Shown here: positions 47,262-55,512 of the stretch, in pieces
Numbering within the stretch: the stretch's first letter is position 1
Layout: each line of letters begins with the position of its first letter
DNA from: Myxococcales bacterium
GTDB taxonomy: Bacteria > Myxococcota_A > Polyangia > Polyangiales > Houyiibacteriaceae
Assembly (NCBI GenBank): GCA_019637115.1
Contig: JAHBWH010000009.1
Span: 32,195-96,194, forward strand
Direction: 5' to 3'
DNA: 64,000 nucleotides
Translations under genes and position numbers: made by a program
Notes under the pieces: generated by a model
Database searches by the model: none
Told to the model about the DNA's origin: nothing
Seen by the model: only the letters and a program-made list of their open reading frames with translations

Positions 47262-49142
47262 ATGAGGCACCTGGCGCACGCCTTCGCAGCACACCGCGTC
47301 CCCGTCTGGGCCACCCTCGCGCTCGCGGGGGCGCTGCTCGGCGTCACCGTGGTCGGCGCCCAGCGCACCACCTCCACGCTCGCCGTCGAGGACGTCCGCC
47401 CCGGGATGCGCGGCTACGGCCTCACGGTCTTCCGAGGCACCGAGCCGGAGCGCTTCGACGTCGAGGTCGTCGACGTCCTCCACGGCTTCCTCCCCGGACA
47501 GGAGCTCATCCTCGCCCGCACGCCGCACCCCGTCCTCGATCGCGCGATCGCCGTCGGCGGCATGAGCGGCAGCCCCATCTACCTCGACGGCAAGCTCGCG
47601 GGCGCCTACGCCTACGGCTGGACCTTCGGCCGCGAGCCCGTCATCGGCATCACGCCGATCCGCAGCATGCTCGCGGAGCTCGACCGGCCCGTCCGGCCCG
47701 ACTCCTTCCCCGGCGCGCGGCCCGGCCCGGCGCGTCCGGCGACCTCGCGCGCGCGCCCGAACCTGGCCGGACTCGCGCCCTACCGCGGGACCCGCACCGA
47801 CGCCTTCGCCGCCCTCCGCGCGCACCGCGAGCGCCAAGCGACCCCCTCGCTCGGGCTCGAGCGCGTCTCGACCCCGCTCATGCTCGGAGGGTTCACCCCG
47901 CGGATCGCGCAGCTCCTCAGCGAGGAGCTCGAGCCCTTCGGCCTCACCCCGATGCAGGGTGGCGGCGGCCAAGCGCGGAACCCCGCGGCGCCTGCGAGCT
48001 TCGTCGACGGCGGCGCGCTCGGGGTCCAGCTCATGCGCGGCGACATGTCCGCGACGGGCATCGGCACCGTCACGCACGTCGCGCCCGGCGGGCGCCTGGT
48101 CGCCTTCGGGCACCCCATGATGAACGCGGGCGAGAGCGGCCTGCCGACCTGCACCGCGCGCGTCCTGCACGTCTTCCAGAGCGTCGCCCGCAGCTTCAAG
48201 ATCGCGGAGGCGATCGCGCCGCACGGCACGCTCATCCACGATCGCCAGCCGGCGATCGTCGTCGACCGCGGGCGCGCCGCCACCACCATCCCCGTGCGCA
48301 TCCGGCTGCGCGGGATCGAGGGGGCCCCGAAGACGGATTGGAACGTCGAGATCGCGAGCCACCGCTTCATCTCACCAATCCTCGTGCTCTCGGCGATCGG
48401 CAACGCGCTCGAGGCGAGCGCCGCCGACCAGACCGACGTGGTCTTCACCGCGCGCTACGAGGTCGCGCTCGAGGGCCACGGCAGCGTCGCGCTCGAGGAT
48501 CGCGGCTACATGGCGCGGGGCCCCGGCGACACCCGCGCGCTCTCGCGGCTGCGCCTCTTCGACTTGATCGAGGTCGCGTACGGCAACCCCTTCGAGCCCT
48601 CGCGCATCACCCGCGTCGACCTCGAGCTCGAGGTCCAATACGCCCGCGACGTCGTCTCCATCGAGGAGGCCTGGCTCGTCACGGACGAGGTCGACCCCGG
48701 CAGCGACGTCGAGGTCCGCGTCCGGCTCGCGCGCTACGGCCAGCCCGACGAGCTGCGCACCCTGCGCGTCCACGTTCCGGCGTCCGCCGCGGGCGAGACC
48801 CTGACCCTCGAGCTCGACGGTGGCCTCGGAGTCCAAGAGGAAGCGCCAGAGCCGCGCGACGTCGCGGACCTGCTGCGCATCGTCCGGCAGCGGTACTCGG
48901 CGACCTCGATCGTCACGACCCTGAAGATGCCGAGCCGCGGGCTCCGCTTCCCCGGGCACGTGGTGCAGTCGCTGCCCCTCGGGGCGCTCGACTCGCTCCA
49001 CCGCACGAGCGGCACGGGCCCCGCCCAACCCTTCGTCACGCAGCTCCGCCGCGGCGAAGAGCTCGGGCGCGTGGTCGTCGGCTCGACCCAGCTCAGCCTC
49101 CGCGTGCGCGAGACGCCCCGCGCCCGCGCTGGACGTCGCTGA
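47262..49142 (+). CDS. SpoIVB-like S55 peptidase, reordered motifs
   Basis: 626 residues. Signal/anchor helix (VPVWATLALAGALLGVTVVGAQ) then an S55-family region: RFDVEVVDVLHGFLPGQ...AVGGMSGSPIYLDGKLAGAYAYGW, with Ser102 in GMSGSP, and later GIGTVTHVAPGGRLVAFGHPMMNAGESG with His284. In Bacillus SpoIVB the GIGT...LGH segment comes first and GMSGSP last, so the order is reversed here. The C-terminal half is beta-rich (two or more domains, no motif). Probably a periplasmic serine protease or binding protein. Start ATG 47262. Its stop overlaps the next ORF by one base. Confidence 0.82.
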   Translation: MRHLAHAFAAHRVPVWATLALAGALLGVTVVGAQRTTSTLAVEDVRPGMRGYGLTVFRGTEPERFDVEVVDVLHGFLPGQELILARTPHPVLDRAIAVGGMSGSPIYLDGKLAGAYAYGWTFGREPVIGITPIRSMLAELDRPVRPDSFPGARPGPARPATSRARPNLAGLAPYRGTRTDAFAALRAHRERQATPSLGLERVSTPLMLGGFTPRIAQLLSEELEPFGLTPMQGGGGQARNPAAPASFVDGGALGVQLMRGDMSATGIGTVTHVAPGGRLVAFGHPMMNAGESGLPTCTARVLHVFQSVARSFKIAEAIAPHGTLIHDRQPAIVVDRGRAATTIPVRIRLRGIEGAPKTDWNVEIASHRFISPILVLSAIGNALEASAADQTDVVFTARYEVALEGHGSVALEDRGYMARGPGDTRALSRLRLFDLIEVAYGNPFEPSRITRVDLELEVQYARDVVSIEEAWLVTDEVDPGSDVEVRVRLARYGQPDELRTLRVHVPASAAGETLTLELDGGLGVQEEAPEPRDVADLLRIVRQRYSATSIVTTLKMPSRGLRFPGHVVQSLPLGALDSLHRTSGTGPAQPFVTQLRRGEELGRVVVGSTQLSLRVRETPRARAGRR

Positions 49143-49192
49143 TGACCCAAGCCCCGCGCGCACGAACGCAACCCCACGACGGCCCACGCACG

Positions 49193-51187
49193 ATGAACCG
49201 CCGCCTCCTCTCCCTCCTCGCCCTCACGACCCTCGCCTCGCTCGGCTTGGTCTTCGTCAGCCCCGCGGACGCCGTCTCCACGCGGCACTTCTTGCTGGAC
49301 GACGCCGAAGGGCTCGCCGCCGGCGAGCTCGAGGGCACGATGGTGCTCTCGACCGGCGAGGTCGTCGTCGGCGCGCAGCTCGCGCGGATCGGCCTCGAGA
49401 ACGCCGCGCTCGCGACCTCGGTCGCGCGGGCCAGCGACGGCGCGCTCTACGTCGGCACGGGCAACGCGGGGAAGATCTTCCGCGTCCGCGGCGACGAGGT
49501 GCGCGCCTTTGCGGAGACCGGGCAGCTGCTCGTCACCTCGCTCGTCATCGAAGGCGGCACGCTCTACGCGGGCACCCTGCCCGAGGGCCGCATCTACGCC
49601 ATCAACCTCGCCGACGGCGCCGTCCGAGAGCACGCGCGCCCCGAGGGGGCCGAGCACGTCTGGGCGCTCGTCCACGACGGCCGCCGCCTCTTCGCCGGCA
49701 CGGGGCCCGAGGGCAAGGTCTTCGCGATCGATCCGAGCGGCAACGCCGAGCTCTACTTCGACTCCGACGAGGCCCACGTGCTCTCGCTCGCGCGCGAGGG
49801 CGACCGCCTCTACGCGGGCACGAGCGAGCGGGCGATCGTCTACCGGCTCCGCGGCCCGGGCCGCGCCGAGGTCGTGCACGACTTCCCGGGCAACGAGATC
49901 GCGGCGCTCTCGGCGCGCGGCGGCGTGCTCGCGGTCCTCGCCAACGACATGCCCGCGGCGCGCCCGGTCGCGGCGACCAAGGCGAAGCGGCCGACCGCGA
50001 GCGAGCCGCCGCGTCCCGGCAAGGGGCGGCTCTTCCGCGTGGACGCCGAGGGCCGCGTCGAGCGCCTGCACCACGACGACGGCGCGCACTTCACGGCGGT
50101 CCGGATCGCCGCCGACGGGACGATCTACGTCGGCGTCGGCAAGGACGGTCGCGTGTTGCGGGTCAGCCCCGATCGTGTCGTCGCGACCTACGCCGACGTC
50201 GACGAGCGTCAGGTGCTCGACCTCGACGTGGACGGCGACCGCCCGGTCTTCGTCACCGGCGACAGCGGCACGCTGCACCGGGTCTTGCCCGGCGCGGCGA
50301 GCGAGGCCTTCTGGACCAGCAAGGTGCTCGACGCGAGCTTCTCGGCGCGCTTCGGCCAGCTCACGTGGCGAGGTAGCGGCCGGGTGCAGCTCCAGACCCG
50401 CACGGGCAACTCCGGTCAGCCCGACGCGACGTGGACCGAGTGGTCCCAGCCCATCACGACGCCGGGGCCGATCCGGAGCGCCGGCGGCCGCTTCCTGCAG
50501 ATCCGCGCGAAGCTCCTCGAGCCGACCGCCGTGATCCGGGCCGTGCAGGCGTACTACCTGCCGCAGAACCAGCGGCCGACCGTCACGCGGGTCGGGCTCA
50601 AGGCCACCAAGCAGACCAAGCGCGAGGCGAGCGCCCCAGAGCCCTCGACCACGTACGACCTCGAGTGGAGCGTCGACAACCCCGACGAGGACGCGATCCG
50701 CTACCGTCTCCGGTACCGCGCCGAGGACCAGACGATCTGGCGCCCAGTCTTCCGTGAGGACGTGCGGCTGACGAAGGCCGAGTACCGCTGGGAGACGAGC
50801 GGACTGCCGGATGGTTGGTACGTGGTCGAGGTCGAGGCCTCCGATGAGCTCTCGAACCCGAGCCCGCTCGTCCTCCGCTCCACGCGCACCTCGAGCCCCA
50901 TCCTGGTCGACAACCACCCGCCGCGCGTCGAAGGCCTGGCCTTCCGAGGAGGCCGTGTCACCGGCCGGGCCGTCGACGGCTTCGGCCCGATCGTCGCGCT
51001 CGAGGTCGCCGTCGACGGCGGCGATTGGCTGCCCGCCCAGCCCGACGATGGACTGCTCGACACCCGCGACGAGCGCTTCACGATCCCTATCGAGGGCCTG
51101 ACGGCTGGCAGCCACGTCGTCGCGGTCCGCGCGTACGACGCGGGCGGTAACTCGGGCAGCGCCGAGCTCGTCATCGACGTCCGCTGA
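49193..51187 (+). CDS. Secreted beta-propeller protein
   Basis: 664 residues. Signal peptide MNRRLLSLLALTTLASLGLVFVSPADA, then six to seven repeats of about 45 residues with L-Y-x-G-T (LYVGTGNAGKIFRV, LYAGTLPEGRIYAI, LFAGTGPEGKVFAI, LYAGTSERAIVYRL, IYVGVGKDGRVLRV) which fit a beta-propeller; the C-terminal part (from about 430) is fibronectin-III/Ig-like. It likely acts with the upstream S55 protein, since the gene follows it directly. Start 49193 chosen for the signal peptide; ATG 49142 overlaps the previous stop and would add 17 residues. Confidence 0.78.
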   Translation: MNRRLLSLLALTTLASLGLVFVSPADAVSTRHFLLDDAEGLAAGELEGTMVLSTGEVVVGAQLARIGLENAALATSVARASDGALYVGTGNAGKIFRVRGDEVRAFAETGQLLVTSLVIEGGTLYAGTLPEGRIYAINLADGAVREHARPEGAEHVWALVHDGRRLFAGTGPEGKVFAIDPSGNAELYFDSDEAHVLSLAREGDRLYAGTSERAIVYRLRGPGRAEVVHDFPGNEIAALSARGGVLAVLANDMPAARPVAATKAKRPTASEPPRPGKGRLFRVDAEGRVERLHHDDGAHFTAVRIAADGTIYVGVGKDGRVLRVSPDRVVATYADVDERQVLDLDVDGDRPVFVTGDSGTLHRVLPGAASEAFWTSKVLDASFSARFGQLTWRGSGRVQLQTRTGNSGQPDATWTEWSQPITTPGPIRSAGGRFLQIRAKLLEPTAVIRAVQAYYLPQNQRPTVTRVGLKATKQTKREASAPEPSTTYDLEWSVDNPDEDAIRYRLRYRAEDQTIWRPVFREDVRLTKAEYRWETSGLPDGWYVVEVEASDELSNPSPLVLRSTRTSSPILVDNHPPRVEGLAFRGGRVTGRAVDGFGPIVALEVAVDGGDWLPAQPDDGLLDTRDERFTIPIEGLTAGSHVVAVRAYDAGGNSGSAELVIDVR

Positions 51188-51195
51188 CGCGCGCT

Positions 51196-51211
51196 GTAGG
51201 GCGCACCCTAC
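51196..51211. terminator. Short hairpin GTAGGG-CGCA-CCCTAC
   Basis: A perfect 6-bp stem with a 4-nt loop lies 9 bp after the propeller stop. There is no T tract, so it is only a candidate terminator or mRNA-end hairpin. Confidence 0.4.
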
Positions 51212-51348
51212 GATCGTCGTCCGCCGTCGCGGGGTCGAGCCCACACCGCTCGTCCGGAACCTCCCGACGCCCGACCGGCGAGTTCGTCGTTTTCCGCGGC
51301 GTTCACGGGCGGCACGCCACGTGCTCATGACCCCGGCTGGAGGTTGTG

Positions 51349-53586
51349 ATGCACGCACTTACCATTCGATACGCCTTGGTCGCCGCCCTCGTCGGCGTGG
51401 CGGCCTGCGGTGGGGATCCCGACACGCTCGCCCCGCCCAGCGTCGACGCCGTCGACGGGCCGACGAACCAGAACCCGTTCCCGCTCACAGGCCGCGGCGA
51501 GCCTGGCGCGACCCTCGAGGTCCGCGGCGGAGCCGACCCGGTCGCGTCGGGTCGTGTCGACGACGCCGGCCGGTTCACGGTCGCGGTCCCGCTGCGGGCC
51601 GACACGACCAACACCCTGATCGTGTCGCAGCGGATCGGCAGCGTCGAGAGCCCGGTCGTGATGGCCAGCGTGACGCACGACGGGACCCCGCCCGCGATGC
51701 CGACGCTCGAGCACGTGCCCACGCCCACGCGGCGCGTCGTCGTTCGGCTGCGCGGCACGACGGAGGCGATGGCCCGCGTGGTGGTGACGGACGCGCTGGA
51801 GGATGAGCACGAGGGGCAGGCCGACGCGGACGGAAGGTTCGAGATCAGCGTCCCGCTGCAGCACGCGGTGGCGGACCTCACCCAGAACGATCTCTCGCTC
51901 GTCGCGATCGACGCCGCCGGCAACGAGAGCGCGCCGCTCGAGCTCACGATCATCCACAACCCGAACCTGCCGCTCGAGGCGCCGCTGCTCGACCCCTTCC
52001 CGGTGGCGACCGCCGAGGCGACCGTCGAGCTCACCGGCGAGATGGACCCGCTCGTCGCGCTGCGGGCGAGCGGCGGCGCCGACGAGGACACCGAGGTCAC
52101 CTCGGACGCGACGGGGCGCTTCTCGATCACGGTCGCGCTCCGCGAGAACGAGGCGAACGTGATCAGCCTCGTCGCGCTCGTGCCCGAGTCGGGCATGACG
52201 AGCGCGCCGACGACGGTCACGATCGTCCACGACGACATCCCGCCTGCGGCGCCCGAGGTCGACCCCCCGGCCTCTCCGACCGGCGCGGAGCTGATCACGC
52301 TCACGGGCTTCGCCGAAGCGGAGGCGCTCGTCCGCGTGATGGGCGGCGCCGAAGCAGCCGAAGGGGACGCCGACGAGACGGGCGCGTTCCGAGTCGACGT
52401 TCGCCTGAACGCCGACGCGGCCAACGCGCTGCGGGTCGTGGCGATCGACGCCGCGAACAACGTGAGCGAGGAGACCCTCGTCGAGGTCATGCACGACGGC
52501 TCGCTCCCGACGCCCGTCCACGTGGACCCGGTCCCGTCGCCGACCGCCGACAACCCGATCACCCTGATGGGCCGGACCGAAGCGGACGCGGACGTCGAGG
52601 TCCTCGGAGGCCTCGGGCTCGCCACCGCCACGGCCGACGCCGAAGGCCGCTGGATGGTCGAGGTGATGCTCGCGCCGAACACGCGCAACGAGCTGCGCGT
52701 CCGGCGCGTCGGCGGCGAGGCCGAGACGCTGGTCGTCGTCGTGCACGACGACATCCCCCCCGCCGCGCCGCTGCTCGACCCCGTCGCGAGCCCCACCTCG
52801 CGCGCCACCTTCGAGCTGACGGGTACGAGCGAGCCCTTCGCCCGCATCACGGTCAACGGCGGCGTGGGCGTCGGGACCGCGACGGCGAGCGCGATCGGTC
52901 GCTTCGCGGTCGCCGTGACCATCGAGGAAGACGAGACGACGACGTTGATGGCGACCGCGACCGACCGCGCGGGCAACGCCTCGCCCGCCGCCAGCGCGAG
53001 CGTCACGCACTCCTCGAGCGTCCCGCCCGCCCCCATCCTCGATCAGAGCGCGCCCCCGCCGACGAATCGCGCCACCTACGTCGTCGCCGGCCGAGTCGCC
53101 GAGCCCGGCGCGGACGTGATGGTGATCGTCCGCGGCGGGGTGGCCGAGGTGATGGGGTCGACGAACCCGGCGACCGGTCGCTTCTCGGTGGAGGTGACGC
53201 TCGCGACGAACGTCGAGAACGCGCTCAGCGTGACGTCTCGCGCGGGAGCGCTCGAGAGCGCCGCCGCCGTGGCGACGGTCGTGCATGACGACATCCCGCC
53301 GGCGGCGCCGGACGCCGACGTGATCTCGTCAGGGTCGGCAGGTTCCGGGGTCACCTGCCTGCTCGCCTCCCCGTCCATCAACGGCGGGGCTGGCGCGGTG
53401 GAGAGCAGCGCCCGGGTCGACCTGCGGAACGCGCGCACCGGGACCGCTCGAAACACCACCGCGGCGGCGAACGGATCGTTCTCGCAGGCGATCCCGGCGT
53501 GCGGTGGCGACCGGATCGTCCTGACCGCCACCGACGCGGCGGGCAACGTCAGCCCCGAGACCGAGGTGTCGGTTCCCACGTCCTGA
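51349..53586 (+). CDS. Lipoprotein with about eight Ig-like repeats
   Basis: 745 residues. MHALTIRYALVAALVGVAACGG carries lipobox VAAC. Eight tandem domains of about 85 residues follow, each with a P-T/S...L-T-G-x-x-E...A...V-x-G-G start, a D-A-x-G-R-F strand and an N-x-L-x-V-x-A strand, ending in VTHDGTPPA or VVHDDIPPAAP linkers; this is the pattern of bacterial Ig-like adhesin domains. The last domain has extra Cys. A surface-extending filament or adhesin is likely. Start ATG 51349 with GGAGG 5 nt upstream. Confidence 0.82.
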   Translation: MHALTIRYALVAALVGVAACGGDPDTLAPPSVDAVDGPTNQNPFPLTGRGEPGATLEVRGGADPVASGRVDDAGRFTVAVPLRADTTNTLIVSQRIGSVESPVVMASVTHDGTPPAMPTLEHVPTPTRRVVVRLRGTTEAMARVVVTDALEDEHEGQADADGRFEISVPLQHAVADLTQNDLSLVAIDAAGNESAPLELTIIHNPNLPLEAPLLDPFPVATAEATVELTGEMDPLVALRASGGADEDTEVTSDATGRFSITVALRENEANVISLVALVPESGMTSAPTTVTIVHDDIPPAAPEVDPPASPTGAELITLTGFAEAEALVRVMGGAEAAEGDADETGAFRVDVRLNADAANALRVVAIDAANNVSEETLVEVMHDGSLPTPVHVDPVPSPTADNPITLMGRTEADADVEVLGGLGLATATADAEGRWMVEVMLAPNTRNELRVRRVGGEAETLVVVVHDDIPPAAPLLDPVASPTSRATFELTGTSEPFARITVNGGVGVGTATASAIGRFAVAVTIEEDETTTLMATATDRAGNASPAASASVTHSSSVPPAPILDQSAPPPTNRATYVVAGRVAEPGADVMVIVRGGVAEVMGSTNPATGRFSVEVTLATNVENALSVTSRAGALESAAAVATVVHDDIPPAAPDADVISSGSAGSGVTCLLASPSINGGAGAVESSARVDLRNARTGTARNTTAAANGSFSQAIPACGGDRIVLTATDAAGNVSPETEVSVPTS

Positions 53587-53605
53587 CCACCCATCCACCA
53601 CACCA

Positions 53606-53625
53606 CCAACCAACCAACCAACCAA
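53606..53625. repeat. (CCAA)5 microsatellite
   Basis: Five perfect CCAA tetranucleotides directly after the Ig-like gene stop. Tetranucleotide tracts can slip during replication; here the tract lies in non-coding DNA, 20 bp past the stop. Confidence 0.8.
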
Positions 53626-53655
53626 CCACACGGGAGGGGGACGGGGGGACCGTCA

Positions 53656-53685
53656 GACGGCGCGGGGCTTAGGCTCCGCGCCGTC
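53656..53685. terminator. 10-bp perfect stem, terminator-like
   Basis: GACGGCGCGG and CCGCGCCGTC are exact reverse complements around a 10-nt loop. It lies 70 bp after the Ig-like gene and 70 bp before the next gene. The stem is strong; the following sequence is only weakly T-containing, so factor-independent termination is uncertain. Confidence 0.55.
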
Positions 53686-53754
53686 GCTATTGGTGCTCCT
53701 CGGCGCGGCCGTGGTCCGCGTGACTCCGACGCGGCGTCAGCTACGAAGCGCGAT

Positions 53755-55374
53755 GTGACGAGGGGACGCGTGGATGGCGAGAGGACCGCGGCGGGTCGCG
53801 CGCGCCACGTCGCTGGGCGCCTCGCTTCGTGGGCGCTCGCGTCCCCCCTAGACCTCGTCGGCGTCGTCTGCGCCTTCGCGTTCGGGCTGCCGAGCCTCGG
53901 GTTTCGCTACGGACGCGACCAGGCGCTCTTCCACTACGTGGGGCGCGAGCTGCTCGGAGGCAGCGTCCTCTACCGGGACGTCTTCGACATCAAGCCGCCA
54001 GGCGTCTACGTCGTCTACGCGATCAATCACGCGCTCTTCGGCGCGACGACCTGGGGGATCCGGCTCTTCGATCTCTGCGCGGTCGTCCTCGCGGGGAGTC
54101 TGGCGGGGCTCGCCGCGCTCCCCCGCCGCCAGCGCTCGTCGGGTGCGGTCGGGATGGGCGCCCTCGTCGCCTCGGCGCTCTACTTCTGCGTCCTCGACCC
54201 GTGGCACGCGGCGCAAGCCGAGGGCTTCGGGATGTGCGCGCTCATGGCGGGGCTCGCCGTCGCGCTCCGCAGCCAAGAGTCCCCGCGGCGGCTCGGGGGC
54301 TGGCTCGGGCTGCTCGTGGGGGCGGCGTTCCTCTTCAAGCCGACCTTGGCGCTGCCGGGCCTCGTGGTGGGGGCGGCGGGGATCGCGCGCGTGGCCTACG
54401 AGCACCCTTCGCGGCGCGCGCGTCAGGCAGGGCTCGCGACCCTGACGTTCGGCGCGGCGGGCGCGCTCACCACGACGAGCCCCTTCCTGCTCCTCGCGCT
54501 CGCGGGCGCCGGCGACGCGCTCGTGGAGCTCACCGAGTTCCTCTCGACGTATCGAGGCGCCTCCCAGGTCGCGGCGGCGGAGGGATTGAGCCAGTTCTTC
54601 CTCGACCGGATCGCGCCCGTCACCGCCCTCCTCTGCGTCCTCGGCTTCACCTTCGTCCGCCGTGGAGGCACGGCCCGGAGCCTCGCGGCGGCGCTCTTTC
54701 TCGGGGCCGCGATCCTCTCCGTCGCCGCCCAACAGAAGTACTGGCTCTACCACTGGGGGGCGGCGCTGATCCCGCTCGCCTTCGCGGCGTCGATGGCGCT
54801 CGCGCGGGTGGTGCACCAAGCGCACGAGCGACTCTTCGTGGGTGTCGCCTTCGCCGCCGCGCTCCTCGCCCTCGCCCCCGCGTGGCAATCCGACCCCACC
54901 CATTCGTACCGATCCTACGTCGCGAGCGGCGTGTGGCGATTGACCGGCGAGGAAGGGGTCGCAGCGCGAGACTCGTTCGGGCGCGGCGAGGCCGCGTGGG
55001 CGTGGTCGATCCACCGAGGCCTCGCCGAGCTCGTCCTCGAGCAGCGTCCCGGCCCCGAAGACGCCCTCTACGTGCGCGGGTACGAGCCTGGCGTCTACGT
55101 GCTCACGGGCATGGCGGCGCCGTTCCGGTTCGTCGTCGACGAGCACTTCTGGTACGCGCGGAGCGAGTTGACCGAGCGCTGGGAGCGGGAGCACGAGGCG
55201 AAGCTCCGCGAGGTCCGCCCGCGCTTCGTGATCACCTTCGTCGATCGTGTCCACGACACGCGGATGCTCACGGGGCTCGGGTACGAGCACGTCGGCGCCG
55301 TCGCCGGCTTCGTCCTCCTGGAGCGCCGCGAGGCCTCGGGAGGGGAAGCGGCGGGCGGGACGCATGAAGAATGA
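53755..55374 (+). CDS. Integral membrane glycosyltransferase-like protein (GT39/PMT-like)
   Basis: 539 residues, about ten membrane helices. Near the N-terminus GRDQALFHYVGRELLGGSVLYRDVFDIKPPGVY carries the Asp-containing extracytoplasmic loop and D-x-K-P-P motif of GT39-type lipid-linked sugar transferases. The last 150 residues form a soluble domain. It probably glycosylates an envelope molecule from a polyprenyl-sugar donor; specificity unknown. Start GTG 53755; no clear Shine-Dalgarno. Confidence 0.72.
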   Translation: MTRGRVDGERTAAGRARHVAGRLASWALASPLDLVGVVCAFAFGLPSLGFRYGRDQALFHYVGRELLGGSVLYRDVFDIKPPGVYVVYAINHALFGATTWGIRLFDLCAVVLAGSLAGLAALPRRQRSSGAVGMGALVASALYFCVLDPWHAAQAEGFGMCALMAGLAVALRSQESPRRLGGWLGLLVGAAFLFKPTLALPGLVVGAAGIARVAYEHPSRRARQAGLATLTFGAAGALTTTSPFLLLALAGAGDALVELTEFLSTYRGASQVAAAEGLSQFFLDRIAPVTALLCVLGFTFVRRGGTARSLAAALFLGAAILSVAAQQKYWLYHWGAALIPLAFAASMALARVVHQAHERLFVGVAFAAALLALAPAWQSDPTHSYRSYVASGVWRLTGEEGVAARDSFGRGEAAWAWSIHRGLAELVLEQRPGPEDALYVRGYEPGVYVLTGMAAPFRFVVDEHFWYARSELTERWEREHEAKLREVRPRFVITFVDRVHDTRMLTGLGYEHVGAVAGFVLLERREASGGEAAGGTHEE

Positions 55375-55512
55375 GCAATGTTCTCGGTTTTTCTGGGGAA
55401 GAACGGTGCACACGCGCCAGCGGATGTGTAACTGTTCACCTCGGTGGCGAGAGGAGACGCGGGCGACCCCGCCTCCCGCATCCCTCGCGAATCGCTGCCG
55501 TGGAGGAGCGAG

